Positions 35,258 to 44,242 of a stretch of 64,000 bases of DNA are shown piece after piece. This DNA comes from Hymenobacter sedentarius (GTDB lineage Bacteria; Bacteroidota; Bacteroidia; Cytophagales; Hymenobacteraceae): assembly GCF_001507645.1 (NCBI RefSeq), contig NZ_CP013909.1:3472001-3536000 (forward strand), read 5' to 3'. Numbering within the stretch: the stretch's first letter is position 1; each line of letters opens with the position of its first letter. A program made the translations under genes and the position numbers. The notes below the pieces were generated by a model. It was not told where the DNA came from. It searched no databases and saw nothing but the letters and a program-made list of their open reading frames with translations.

Positions 35258-37702
35258 ATGGCTACTGAAGAAATACCTACTGCCCCGCTTGCCGGTGGCA
35301 CCGACCCGGCCGCCGACGACCGAATGACCATTTTGCAACGTCGCTTAGCTGAGATTCAAGGAAACGCCGAGCCCGCCGCAACGGCTTCGGCTGAAGGGGC
35401 CACTCAAGTTGAGATGCCGCCGCAGGGCACGCCGGAGCTCCCGGCCGACCAGCCCTTGGGGGCGGGTACGGCCGAACCGCTTGCCGAAATCCCCGCGACC
35501 GCCTCGGAAGCTGCCCTGGCTCCCGAGGCCGGCACGCCCGAAGCGTCCGCCGCGGCCGAAACGGCCCATCACGTGCCCGATTCTGTGACCGTAAACGGCC
35601 ACGATGTGTCGGCTCCCCTTGCCCGGGCCGTCACCCATTACGGCAGCGAAATGGCCCATCCGGAGGAAGCTCATTTTCCGGCGCCCAATCCGGAGGCTCT
35701 GCCCGCCGATGAGCACATTGCCAGCGCTACGCCCGCCCCCATTGCCGACCCCGAAACGCTGAGTGCTCCCGCCGCCGAAGCCACCGTAGAAGACCAAGCC
35801 CCTGAGCTGCCCACGGTGAACCTGCACAATGCCGCCGAGCTGGATGCGGCGCCCGAAGCGGTAGCTACGCTGCCCACTTCGGAAGATACGCCTTTGAATG
35901 CAGCGCCGGCTACTGCCGAGCAGGAAGGTGACGCGCAGGGCGAGGATGCATATGTGCCCGAAACCACAGCCCCGGATTTCACGGCTCTGGACTTGCCGGC
36001 TCAGGCCGCCTACCTGGTGCAGTTGCTGCGCCAGCCCGAAGCCGCCCGCAACCGCAAGCAGATTCAGGACCTCACGCGTCAGTACGAGACCAACGTGGGC
36101 CTGGCGCGCAGCGCCGCCCGCCAGAAGTTCTCGGAAGGCGGCGAAGGCGCCGAAGCGTTTGCTTTCCAGCAGCCCGAGGGCCAGCAGGAGCTTAACAAAG
36201 CCCTGCAGGAATTCCGCGAAAGCCGCGCCAAGGATGCCAAAGCCGAAGATGCCAGCCGCACCGATAACCTCGCCAAGAAAAAGCAGCTGCTCGACCAGTT
36301 GCGCTTGCTGGTAGAAGCCGCCGAAACTAAGGACAGCTCGGCCAAGCTCAAGGCCCTGCAGGCCGAGTGGAAGGCCACCGGCGCCGTGCCCCAAACCGAC
36401 AGCCAGGCCATATGGGATACCTACCACGGCTTGCTCGATATTTACTACAGCAAGCAGGGGCGCTTCCTGGAAATGAAGGACCTGGACCGCCGCCGCAACC
36501 TGGAGGCTAAAGAAGCCCTCATCAAGCGGGCAGAGGCCCTGGCCGATGTGCCCGGCATCAACAAGGCCCTAGACGAGCTGACCAAGCTGCATGAAGACTG
36601 GAAACACATCGGCCCGGTGCCCAACGACCAGCGCGAGCCGCTGTGGCAGCGCTTCATCGCGGCCTCCGACGTGCTGCACCAGCGCCGCAAGGAGTTTGTA
36701 GACATTCGTTCGACCCAGGAAAAAGCCAATCTGGTCGTTAAACAGGCCCTGCTGGAACGGGTGTTGCCTTTCGCTACCTTCGACACCGACCGGGTGAACC
36801 TGTGGCGCTCCAAAACCGACGAGCTACAGGAAATCAAAGCCGAGTGGGAAGCCGCTGGGCTGGTGCCCCGCGCCCAGGCCGATGCCCTGAACAAGCAATA
36901 TTGGGCGGCCTACAAAGCCTTCTTCAACCGCAAAAACGAATTCTTTAAGTCGCTCGATAACGAGAAGTCGGCCAACGTGAAAGCGAAGGTGGCCCTCATT
37001 GAGCAGGCCGAAGAAGCCGCCAATAACCCGGATTCGGATGCTGCCCGTCAGGTTATCATTCGGGTGCAGAAGGAGTGGAAGGACGTGGGCCGCGTGCCCG
37101 ATAAATTGGCCGACAAGCTCTGGCACCGTTTCCGAGCCGCCTGCGACGCCGTATTTGAGCGGCCCAAGCACGAGGCCCGGTTCCGCGAGGAAAAGGTGCA
37201 GCAGTCCTCGGTAGAGCAAACCGCGCACCTCGACAAGATTGCCGACCGGGTGAACGCCCTCACGGCCGACAACCCCGGCACGCTGGAAGGCTTCCGCGAA
37301 ATACTCGCGGGCTGGGTGGCCGAGTTTGACCCCACCGACGACCAGCCCGGCCGGGGCACTTCCGACCGCAGCGAGGAGCAGTTGCTGACGTTGCTCGGCA
37401 AGTACCTCGACCACGTGCCTGGCCTGAGCTACGCCGACAAGAATGACTTGTTGTTCCAGGTAGAGGTGGGCCGTTTGAAAGCCCGCCCCCAGGCCCAGCA
37501 GCAACTTTCCCGGAAGGAAATGGCCCTGCGCAAGGAAATCAACGAGCTGGAGAACGACCACGCCACGTTGCAAACCAACCTGGACTTCTTCGCTCGTTCC
37601 AAAAATGCCAACCAATTGCGCGAGGAATACCAAGGCCGCATCGCCGAGGGACAGAAGCGCATTGAGACGCTCAAGAAGCAGTTGAAAATTATTCGCAGCT
37701 AA
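35258..37702 (+). CDS. DUF349 repeat protein with acidic disordered N-terminus
   Basis: An 814-residue protein. Residues 1 to about 245 are Ala/Pro/Glu-rich and look disordered. Then come helical DUF349 repeats, each with a W-K/E-x-x-G-x-V-P core: about 370 (EWKATGAVP), 443 (DWKHIGPVP), 527 (EWEAAGLVP) and 603 (EWKDVGRVP). A coiled coil with KEMALRKEINELENDH ends the protein. DUF349 proteins are common in Bacteroidota; no function is established there. It is probably cytosolic. A terminator follows. Confidence 0.85.
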   Translation: MATEEIPTAPLAGGTDPAADDRMTILQRRLAEIQGNAEPAATASAEGATQVEMPPQGTPELPADQPLGAGTAEPLAEIPATASEAALAPEAGTPEASAAAETAHHVPDSVTVNGHDVSAPLARAVTHYGSEMAHPEEAHFPAPNPEALPADEHIASATPAPIADPETLSAPAAEATVEDQAPELPTVNLHNAAELDAAPEAVATLPTSEDTPLNAAPATAEQEGDAQGEDAYVPETTAPDFTALDLPAQAAYLVQLLRQPEAARNRKQIQDLTRQYETNVGLARSAARQKFSEGGEGAEAFAFQQPEGQQELNKALQEFRESRAKDAKAEDASRTDNLAKKKQLLDQLRLLVEAAETKDSSAKLKALQAEWKATGAVPQTDSQAIWDTYHGLLDIYYSKQGRFLEMKDLDRRRNLEAKEALIKRAEALADVPGINKALDELTKLHEDWKHIGPVPNDQREPLWQRFIAASDVLHQRRKEFVDIRSTQEKANLVVKQALLERVLPFATFDTDRVNLWRSKTDELQEIKAEWEAAGLVPRAQADALNKQYWAAYKAFFNRKNEFFKSLDNEKSANVKAKVALIEQAEEAANNPDSDAARQVIIRVQKEWKDVGRVPDKLADKLWHRFRAACDAVFERPKHEARFREEKVQQSSVEQTAHLDKIADRVNALTADNPGTLEGFREILAGWVAEFDPTDDQPGRGTSDRSEEQLLTLLGKYLDHVPGLSYADKNDLLFQVEVGRLKARPQAQQQLSRKEMALRKEINELENDHATLQTNLDFFARSKNANQLREEYQGRIAEGQKRIETLKKQLKIIRS

Positions 37703-37732
37703 CGCTTGGGTAAAGGCACTGTTTTACAGTTG

Positions 37733-37767
37733 AAAGGGCCCCGGTAGCGTTGCTATCGGGGCCCTTT
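37733..37767 (+). terminator. Intrinsic terminator
   Basis: Arms 37733-37748 and 37752-37767 pair over 16 bp with one G:U pair and a 3-nt loop, followed by two further T. It ends the DUF349 transcript. Confidence 0.85.
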
Positions 37768-37814
37768 TTAATATAATTTAGGCCATCAAAGCTGGCAGAA
37801 GCACGTCGCTTATG

Positions 37815-37822
37815 TACTTTTG
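37815..37822 (+). promoter_or_regulatory. Candidate -7 promoter element for tRNA-Thr
   Basis: TACTTTTG matches TAnnTTTG and lies 12 bp before the tRNA, a suitable distance for a transcript start. No clear TTG is seen at 19-20 bp upstream. Confidence 0.6.
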
Positions 37823-37834
37823 TGGCACCTCAAC

Positions 37835-37907
<73 letters not shown>

Positions 37908-37921
37908 CACGTTGCTTAACG

Positions 37922-37956
37922 CCCGCTGTAAATCAAGCATTTGCAGCGGGTTTTTT
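37922..37956 (+). terminator. Intrinsic terminator after tRNA-Thr
   Basis: Arms 37922-37933 and 37939-37950 pair over 12 bp with one non-Watson-Crick pair, followed by six T. Confidence 0.85.
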
Positions 37957-38050
37957 GTGGTCGAATGCCAAGGAATTGGGCTTGCCTCGGATGTTAAGCT
38001 GATGCTGCTACCCGCCGTATGAGCATGACGCTGTCTGAAAACGAATTGTG

Positions 38051-38920
38051 ATGAAAATACCCCGTTTAGGTTCACTGCCGCCGGTGCCATCCGTGCTCAT
38101 GGCCATATTGAGCGTGCAGGCGGGCGCGGCCATTGCCAAAGGCTTGTTTCCGGTGGTGGGAGCAGCCGGGGCGGCGGGAATGCGAATTGGGCTATCCGCC
38201 CTGATGCTGTTGGTTGCCTTCAGGCCGCCGCTCCGGCAATTGACGGCAGTGCAATGGCGGGCGGTGATACCCTACGGCGTGGCGCTGGGCACCATGAATT
38301 TCTTGTTTTACCTGGCTCTGGCTCGCATTCCGCTGGGGCTGTGCGTAACGCTGGAGTTTGTGGGGCCCTTGCTGCTGGCTGTGGCCGGGTCGCGCCGGGC
38401 GGTGGATGTAGTTTGGGTGGTGCTGGCGGGCGTGGGCATAGCGCTTATCGCTCCCTGGGCCGGGCACGGGGTCGACCTGCTGGGGGCGCTGTTTGCACTG
38501 CTGGCGGGCGGCTGCTGGGTGGCCTACATTGTGCTCGGCGGCCGGGTGTCGCAGGTTTTGCCAGGCGGTGCGGCGGTCGCCACGGGAATGCTGTTCGCTT
38601 CCCTCACCATCCTGCCCTTCACGGTGGCCAGTGGGAGTCTGGCGTTGCTCACCCCGTCCCTTTTTGGAGCCGGCGTGGCGCTGGCCCTGCTTTCAAGCGC
38701 GCTGCCATTTAGCCTTGAGATGAATGCCCTGAGCATGCTGCCGGCCCGCTCATTCAGCATCCTGATGAGTCTGGAGCCGGCGGCAGCGGCCTTGTGCGGG
38801 TTGGTGTTTCTGCATGAGCACCTGATTCCAACGCAGTGGTTGGCCATCGTGCTGGTGGTAGTGGCTAGTGTTGGCGCTACGGTGTCGGCAAAAAAAGTAG
38901 CAGCGCCGGTAGAAGTCTGA
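38051..38920 (+). CDS. DMT/EamA transporter, RhtA-like
   Basis: A 289-residue protein with ten membrane helices in two EamA repeats. Its closest recognisable relatives are the threonine/homoserine exporter RhtA group: VLMAILSVQAGAAIAKGLFP near the start and LPFSLEMNALSMLPARSFSI in the second half. It would export amino acids or related metabolites using the proton gradient. Start ATG 38051; GTG 38048 directly precedes it. It converges with the PAP2 gene, 10 bp apart. Confidence 0.82.
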   Translation: MKIPRLGSLPPVPSVLMAILSVQAGAAIAKGLFPVVGAAGAAGMRIGLSALMLLVAFRPPLRQLTAVQWRAVIPYGVALGTMNFLFYLALARIPLGLCVTLEFVGPLLLAVAGSRRAVDVVWVVLAGVGIALIAPWAGHGVDLLGALFALLAGGCWVAYIVLGGRVSQVLPGGAAVATGMLFASLTILPFTVASGSLALLTPSLFGAGVALALLSSALPFSLEMNALSMLPARSFSILMSLEPAAAALCGLVFLHEHLIPTQWLAIVLVVVASVGATVSAKKVAAPVEV

Positions 38921-38930
38921 AAAAGGGCGG

Positions 38931-39740
38931 CTATTTGGGCTGCCAGGTTATGCTGAGGCCGGTTCCGCCGGCTGGGCTCCACGTGGGCAGCACGCCGACA
39001 TCGCGCCCAATGGGCTTGCGGCCCCAGCGGTTGCGGTGCGAGAGGTAAGCCAGATGGGCCGAGAGGATGCCCACGCCGGCGCCCGCCAACACGTCGCTTT
39101 CCCAGTGCTTGTCGTTAATCATGCGCAGAGCGGCTACGCTGGTAGCGATGGTGTAAGCGCCCACGCCGTACCACTGACTTTTGTCGCGGAACTCGGTGTG
39201 CACGATGCTGGCCGCCAGGAAGGCCTGGGCCGTGTGGCCCGAGGGGAACGACAAGTGGTTGGAGCCATCGGGGCGCTCTATGGCGGTCAAGGTCTTGATG
39301 GCGTACACCGTCGTGAGCATAATGGCCTCGCTTTTAACCAGCACTAGGGCCAGGTTCAGGCGGTCGTCGCGGGAGTCTACCCCCGCCAGCAAGACGGCCC
39401 CAATTTCGAAGTAAGGCGCAAACTGCAGGTAATTGTCGATGTGGTTGCGGTAGCTGCCGAATGTGTGGCGAATGTCCTTTTGCGCATCGTAGGAACTGTA
39501 AAATCCATGTCCGTTGATAGTACTGGCCCCATAGCCAATGAGTACGGCCGGTACAATTACAGCCCGAAACCCTTTGCTTTTGAGAAACGGACGGTGGGTG
39601 CCTTCTGCCTTGGATGGGTTCTGGTACTTATGAATCGTATCGGCAGGAGTGGGGACCTGCTGGGGCACTTGAGCAACAGCAAGCTGAGGGGCTTCGCTCA
39701 AAGCTAATGCGAAGACGAGCGGTAGAAGATAACGAGACAT
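38931..39740 (-). CDS. Exported PAP2-family phosphatase
   Basis: A 269-residue protein starting at the ATG 39740 with a signal peptide (MSRYLLPLVFALALSEAPQLAVAQ). The PAP2 motifs are visible: KTLTAIERPDG, LSFPSGHTAQAF (catalytic His) and RMINDKHWESDVLAG (second His and Asp). Unlike the PAP2 protein at 2114-2689 it has a cleaved signal and a long soluble N-terminal part, so the active site should face the periplasm. A role in lipid-A or undecaprenyl-phosphate metabolism is plausible but not shown. Confidence 0.85.
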   Translation of the reverse strand: MSRYLLPLVFALALSEAPQLAVAQVPQQVPTPADTIHKYQNPSKAEGTHRPFLKSKGFRAVIVPAVLIGYGASTINGHGFYSSYDAQKDIRHTFGSYRNHIDNYLQFAPYFEIGAVLLAGVDSRDDRLNLALVLVKSEAIMLTTVYAIKTLTAIERPDGSNHLSFPSGHTAQAFLAASIVHTEFRDKSQWYGVGAYTIATSVAALRMINDKHWESDVLAGAGVGILSAHLAYLSHRNRWGRKPIGRDVGVLPTWSPAGGTGLSITWQPK

Positions 39741-39887
39741 CGGGGCGGACCTGAATACGGAGTGCGAAGAAACTGCCTTGAGTGCGAAGTCTGACACGAG
39801 ACTTCCCAATGGGCATATAAGCGGTAGCGTGGCGGAGCCAGTTAACTTGCTGCTCCGTTCTGAATTCCTTTATTTTTCTGTCTTAGT

Positions 39888-40178
39888 ATGCGTTTGTTGG
39901 AAGTGGTGTCACTGGCTCAGGCCTAAGAATTTCTACGTTTCCAGGTACGGCTATACGCCGGCGACGCCTATTATGTGCGGCCGCTAAACCAGGATATCGA
40001 AGGGGTATTTGACCGGAACAAGAACAAATACTTCACTCACGGAGACCTGGCCCGGTGGCTGGTGGTAAATGAGTCCGGCCAGACCCTGGGCCGAGTTGCC
40101 GCTTTTGTGAATAAGCGGACGGCAAACACTTTTGTCCGACCCCACCGGGGGCATGGGTTTTTTCGAATGCATCAATAG
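39888..40178 (+). pseudogene. Decayed GNAT-like acetyltransferase, N-terminal remnant
   Basis: Read in one frame from the ATG at 39888 it gives MRLLEVVSLAQA, then TAA at 39924-39926. The frame then continues as EFLRFQVRLYAGDAYYVRPL, then DIEGVFDRNKNKYFTHGDLARW, GRVAAFVNKRTA and HGFFRMHQ, ending with TAG at 40176. This matches, from memory, the N-terminal 90 or so residues of a conserved GNAT-type protein of Bacteroidota of roughly 370 residues. The first stop breaks the gene and the remaining three quarters are gone. The stretch 39741-39887 before it holds nothing else recognisable. Confidence 0.65.
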
Positions 40179-40226
40179 CTAGGAAGCCGTCGCGGTTGGG
40201 CTAACTCTAACCCGAGTACAGGCTGT

Positions 40227-40234
40227 TACTTTTG
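40227..40234 (+). promoter_or_regulatory. Candidate -7 promoter element (TAnnTTTG)
   Basis: TACTTTTG lies 59 bp before the HD-domain gene. No TTG is found at the usual spacing. Confidence 0.5.
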
Positions 40235-40293
40235 TTTCGCCCGCGGAGTAGTCCGCGAGGCGTAGGTTTTCCCTTTAGCTCAACTCTTTTCTT

Positions 40294-40941
40294 TTGGACA
40301 TCATAGCTGCTACCGCCCAATTTATCGAACAAAAGTTTGCCGATGAGGGCAGTGGGCATGATTGGGCCCACATCCGCCGGGTGTGGCTCATGGCTCGCCG
40401 CCTGGCAACAGCCGCTCCCGAAGCCGACCACGAGGTAACGGAACTGGCCGCGCTGCTGCACGACATAGCCGACTGGAAATTCCACGATGGCGACTACGAA
40501 GCCGGGCCGCGCGCCGCCCGCGAGTGGCTGCGCAGCCAGCAAGCCCCGGAAGCCTTGATTGTGCGGGTGGAAACGGTTATTCGGGAGGTGTCTTTCAAGG
40601 GGTTGGGCGTGGCCACGCCGGTTTCTTCCATTGAAGCCGCGTTGGTGCAGGATGCCGACCGGCTCGATGCCATCGGGGCCATTGGCATAGCCCGGGCCTT
40701 TGCCTACGGTGGGCACAAGGGCCGCCCCCTCCATGACTCGGCCGTGGCTCCGGTGGCGCACGACAGCTTTGCCAGCTACCAAAAGAACTCGGCGCCTACG
40801 CTCAACCACTTTTACGAAAAGCTGCTGCACCTCAAAGACCGGCTCAACACCGATGCCGCCCGCCAGGTGGCCCAGGAACGGCACGCATTCATGGAAACCT
40901 ACGTGGCCCGATTCTTGGCCGAGTGGGACGGTATCGACTAA
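40294..40941 (+). CDS. HD-domain phosphohydrolase
   Basis: A 215-residue cytosolic protein. The HD metal site is built from HDWAHIRRVW (first His), LLHDIADWKF (His-Asp) and DADRLDAIGA (last Asp). It resembles the YedJ-like single-domain HD hydrolases, which act on nucleotides or other phosphate esters; the substrate is unknown. The start is TTG 40294: no ATG lies near it and the first helix (IIAATAQFIEQKF) is needed. A small lipoprotein gene follows 61 bp downstream with its own -7 element. Confidence 0.85.
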   Translation: MDIIAATAQFIEQKFADEGSGHDWAHIRRVWLMARRLATAAPEADHEVTELAALLHDIADWKFHDGDYEAGPRAAREWLRSQQAPEALIVRVETVIREVSFKGLGVATPVSSIEAALVQDADRLDAIGAIGIARAFAYGGHKGRPLHDSAVAPVAHDSFASYQKNSAPTLNHFYEKLLHLKDRLNTDAARQVAQERHAFMETYVARFLAEWDGID

Positions 40942-40990
40942 AAGGGGAGGGCCCGACGTTTATATGATGCTCGTCGGTACCCGTAACCGC

Positions 40991-40998
40991 TACATTTG
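40991..40998 (+). promoter_or_regulatory. -7 promoter element placed 4 bp before a start codon
   Basis: TACATTTG matches TAnnTTTG and ends 4 bp before the lipoprotein ATG at 41003. If used, the mRNA would have almost no 5' leader. Confidence 0.45.
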
Positions 40999-41002
40999 TC
41001 CT

Positions 41003-41233
41003 ATGAAATTGCTCCTCCGTTTGGTGCCTTGCCTGCTGCTGATGATAGTGTCCAGCTGCCGTACCTGCCCCATAGAATCCTGCCACGTGCGCAAGGTGCA
41101 TTTGCACAGCGGCACGAAGTACCACGGCCAGCCCTGGTTCAAAAAACAGAACCCCGCGATTGGTGAAAAAATCAAGACTTATAACCCCAAGCCCGGTACG
41201 CACGGCAACGACAAGAGTAAGTCACTCAAATAG
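41003..41233 (+). CDS. Small predicted lipoprotein
   Basis: A 76-residue protein with a short signal peptide and a lipobox (MKLLLRLVPCLLLMIVSSC), which predicts cleavage before Cys19. The mature part is basic, with several His, Lys and Tyr (KVHLHSGTKYHGQPWFKK), and has three more cysteines close to the N-terminus. No family is recognised. Overlapping frames from the HD gene end before it. A hairpin terminator follows 87 bp downstream. Confidence 0.6.
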   Translation: MKLLLRLVPCLLLMIVSSCRTCPIESCHVRKVHLHSGTKYHGQPWFKKQNPAIGEKIKTYNPKPGTHGNDKSKSLK

Positions 41234-41319
41234 GGGCCATAGTATAGCATTATCAGAATCCTTCGCGCGGCTGTAAACCCGGTTTGCACACTGGTTTGAA
41301 CCTCAGCAAAAGATGCCCT

Positions 41320-41354
41320 AAAAAGGCCGTGGCGCTTGTCGTTACGGCCTTTTT
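41320..41354 (+). terminator. Intrinsic terminator
   Basis: Arms 41320-41330 and 41344-41354 form an 11-bp stem ending in a run of five T. The candidate gyrA promoter overlaps its loop and 3' arm. Confidence 0.75.
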
Positions 41355-41366
41355 GTTGTAACTTCG
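41336..41366 (+). promoter_or_regulatory. Candidate gyrA promoter
   Basis: TTG at 41336-41338 is followed after 20 bp by TAACTTCG at 41359-41366, one mismatch from TAnnTTTG. This lies about 80 bp before the gyrA ATG and overlaps the preceding terminator. Confidence 0.45.
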
Positions 41367-41446
41367 CACGCGTATAAAGAACCATTCACTCTGCGGCTTA
41401 AATCACTCTTATTCGGGGTTTCTTGAGCCGCACATCAACCCCCTAA

Positions 41447-44047
41447 ATGGCGGAAGGCGAAAAAATCATTTCGATAAACATCGAAGACGAGATGCGGGGC
41501 GCGTACATCGATTATTCGATGTCGGTCATCATCTCCCGGGCCCTGCCCGATGTTCGTGACGGCCTGAAGCCCGTGCACCGGCGCGTGCTTTACGGCATGA
41601 GTGAACTGGGTGTGGGCTACAATAAATCCTACAAAAAATCTGCCCGTATCGTGGGTGAGGTGCTGGGTAAATACCACCCGCACGGCGATACGTCGGTATA
41701 CGATACCATGGTGCGCATGGCCCAGGACTGGAGCCTGCGCTACCCGCTGGTAGACGGCCAGGGTAACTTCGGCTCGGTCGACGGTGACTCGCCGGCGGCC
41801 ATGCGTTACACGGAGGCCCGCCTCAAACGCCTGGCCGACGAAATGCTCAACGACCTGGACAAGGACACCGTTGACTTTCAGCCCAACTTCGACGACTCGC
41901 TGGAAGAGCCCAGCGTGATGCCGGCCAAATTCCCCAATCTGCTGGTGAACGGCACATCGGGGATTGCCGTGGGCATGGCCACCAACATGGCCCCACACAA
42001 CATGACGGAAGTCGTGAACGGCATCATTGCCTATCTCGACAACCCCGACATCACGGTGGATGAGCTGATGCAGTACGTGACGGCGCCCGACTTCCCCACG
42101 GGCGGCATCATTTATGGCTACGAGGGCGTGAAGCAAGCTTTCCACACCGGCCGCGGCCGCGTGGTGATGCGAGCCAAGGCCACGTTCGAAACCACCAAAA
42201 CCGGCAAGGAGCAAATCATCGTCACCGAAATTCCCTACATGGTGAATAAGGCGTCGATGATTGAGAAGACCGCCGCGCTCATCAACGACAAGAAGATTGA
42301 GGGCATTTCGGACATGCGCGACGAGTCGGACCGCGACGGCATGCGCATTGTGTACGACCTGAAGCGCGACGCCATGCCCAGCGTGGTGCTCAACAACCTT
42401 TATAAGTACACCCAGCTGCAAAGCTCCTTCGGCGTCAACAACGTGTGCCTGGTAAAAGGCCGCCCGATGACGCTGAACCTGCAGCAGCTCATTCATTACT
42501 TCGTAGAGCACCGCGCCGAGGTTATCATTCGCCGCACGAAGTACGAGCTGGCCGAAGCCCAGAAGCGTGCCCACATCCTGGAGGGCTTGCTGATTGCGCT
42601 CGACCACCTCGATGAAGTCATTGCCCTGATTCGCGGCTCGCGCGACCCGGAAGTGGCCCGGGGGCAGCTCATTTCGCGCTTTGCGCTGAGTGAAGTGCAG
42701 GCCCGTGCCATTCTGGACATGCGTCTGCAGCGCCTCACCGGCCTGGAGCGCGATAAAATCGTGGCCGAATACGAGGACCTGATGCGCCTGATTGACCACC
42801 TGAACGCCGTACTGGCGTCGGATGTGTTGCAGCGCGGCATCATCAAAACCGAGCTGGAAGATATCCGCGAGCGGTACGGCGATGCCCGCCGCACGGAAAT
42901 CAACTACGTAGGTGGCGATTTCTCGACCGAAGACATGATTGCGGACGAGGCCATGGTAATTACCATCAGCCGCGAGGGGTATATCAAGCGCACCAACCTC
43001 GACGAGTATCGGGCCCAGGGCCGCGGCGGTGCGGGTTCGCGTGGGGCTGTTTCCAAGAAGGACGACTTCACCGAGCACCTGTTCGTAGCGACGACGCACG
43101 AATACCTGCTGTTCTTCACGGAGCTGGGCCGCGTATTCTGGCTCAAGGTGTACGAAGTGCCGGAAGGAGGGAAGGCTACCAAAGGCCTGCCCATCCAGAA
43201 CCTCATCGAAATTCCCCGCGAAGACAAGGTGCGCTCTGTGCTCAACGTGCGCGGCCTGAAGGACCCGGACTACCTGGAGAATACCTACCTGATGTTCTGC
43301 ACCGAGCAGGGCACTGTGAAGAAGACTCCGCTGGAGGCTTATTCGCGTCCCCGTACTGCGGGCATCAACGCCATTACCATCAACGATGGCGACCGTATTC
43401 TAGACGTGCAGCTGCTGGCGCCGAACTCGGAAGTAGTGTTGGCTTCGCGTTTCGGCCGGGCTGTTCGCTTCAACGAATCTAAAGTGCGCTCCATGGGCCG
43501 TTCGGCGGCGGGTGTGCGCGGAATCACCTTGTCCGATGCTCCCGGCGACCGGGTGGTGGGCATGGTCTGCCTCGCCGATCCCACGCAGGAACTGCTCGTG
43601 GTGAGTGAGAATGGCTATGGCAAGCGCAGCCCGCTGGACGAATACCGTGTAACCAACCGGGGAGGTAAAGGCGTGCGCGCCATGAAACTCACGGAAAAGA
43701 CCGGCAATCTGGTGGCCATCAAAGACGTAAACGATACCGACGACTTGATGATTATAAACAAGTCGGGCATCACCATCCGTCTGCGGATGAGTGACCTGCG
43801 GACCATTGGTCGGGCCACTCAGGGCGTGCGGCTTATTAAGATTGGCGGCAACGACGAGATTTCATCAGTGGCTAAAGTAGCTGCTGAAGAGAAAGATGAA
43901 TCCGAGACGGAAGCTACATTGGTAGTAGTGGACAGCTCGGAAGAACTGGCCGAATCCAGCGGCGGAGCTATTACTGTTGGCGTGCTTGACATCGAAGTTG
44001 ATGACAATACCGCCGATGAAGAACCCGATGCCGAAGATTTGGCATAA
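41447..44047 (+). CDS. gyrA: DNA gyrase subunit A
   Basis: An 866-residue protein. The N-terminal breakage-reunion domain has [20 protein letters not shown] and the catalytic tyrosine in [10 protein letters not shown] (Tyr121). The quinolone-resistance region reads [11 protein letters not shown], with Thr82 in place of E. coli Ser83. The C-terminal domain has six beta-pinwheel blades; the GyrA box is QGRGGAG, which marks it as GyrA and not ParC. The last 50 residues are strongly acidic. With GyrB it introduces negative supercoils using ATP. gyrB is not in the window. Confidence 0.97.
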   Translation: MAEGEKIISINIEDEMRGAYIDYSMSVIISRALPDVRDGLKPVHRRVLYGMSELGVGYNKSYKKSARIVGEVLGKYHPHGDTSVYDTMVRMAQDWSLRYPLVDGQGNFGSVDGDSPAAMRYTEARLKRLADEMLNDLDKDTVDFQPNFDDSLEEPSVMPAKFPNLLVNGTSGIAVGMATNMAPHNMTEVVNGIIAYLDNPDITVDELMQYVTAPDFPTGGIIYGYEGVKQAFHTGRGRVVMRAKATFETTKTGKEQIIVTEIPYMVNKASMIEKTAALINDKKIEGISDMRDESDRDGMRIVYDLKRDAMPSVVLNNLYKYTQLQSSFGVNNVCLVKGRPMTLNLQQLIHYFVEHRAEVIIRRTKYELAEAQKRAHILEGLLIALDHLDEVIALIRGSRDPEVARGQLISRFALSEVQARAILDMRLQRLTGLERDKIVAEYEDLMRLIDHLNAVLASDVLQRGIIKTELEDIRERYGDARRTEINYVGGDFSTEDMIADEAMVITISREGYIKRTNLDEYRAQGRGGAGSRGAVSKKDDFTEHLFVATTHEYLLFFTELGRVFWLKVYEVPEGGKATKGLPIQNLIEIPREDKVRSVLNVRGLKDPDYLENTYLMFCTEQGTVKKTPLEAYSRPRTAGINAITINDGDRILDVQLLAPNSEVVLASRFGRAVRFNESKVRSMGRSAAGVRGITLSDAPGDRVVGMVCLADPTQELLVVSENGYGKRSPLDEYRVTNRGGKGVRAMKLTEKTGNLVAIKDVNDTDDLMIINKSGITIRLRMSDLRTIGRATQGVRLIKIGGNDEISSVAKVAAEEKDESETEATLVVVDSSEELAESSGGAITVGVLDIEVDDNTADEEPDAEDLA

Positions 44048-44242
44048 TTGCTGAAGAGGAGCGGGGCGGTCCATTGGTTCGCCCCGTTTATTTTTGGCCT
44101 ACTGAATGCAATACTACCGTTATAATTGCATCAGTAAACACCTTTTTGCTCATCTGTTTTTTATCCTTTCCGCTAAAAATGTGTTGGTTATAGCCGGATT
44201 CACCCTGCTTAATTAACACACCCACGGCACATTCCCGATTTT

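Noticed and set aside
41435..43099. Long minus-strand ORF (554 codons) inside gyrA
   Set aside because: Antisense shadow of a highly conserved gene, with His/Val-rich composition typical of such shadows.
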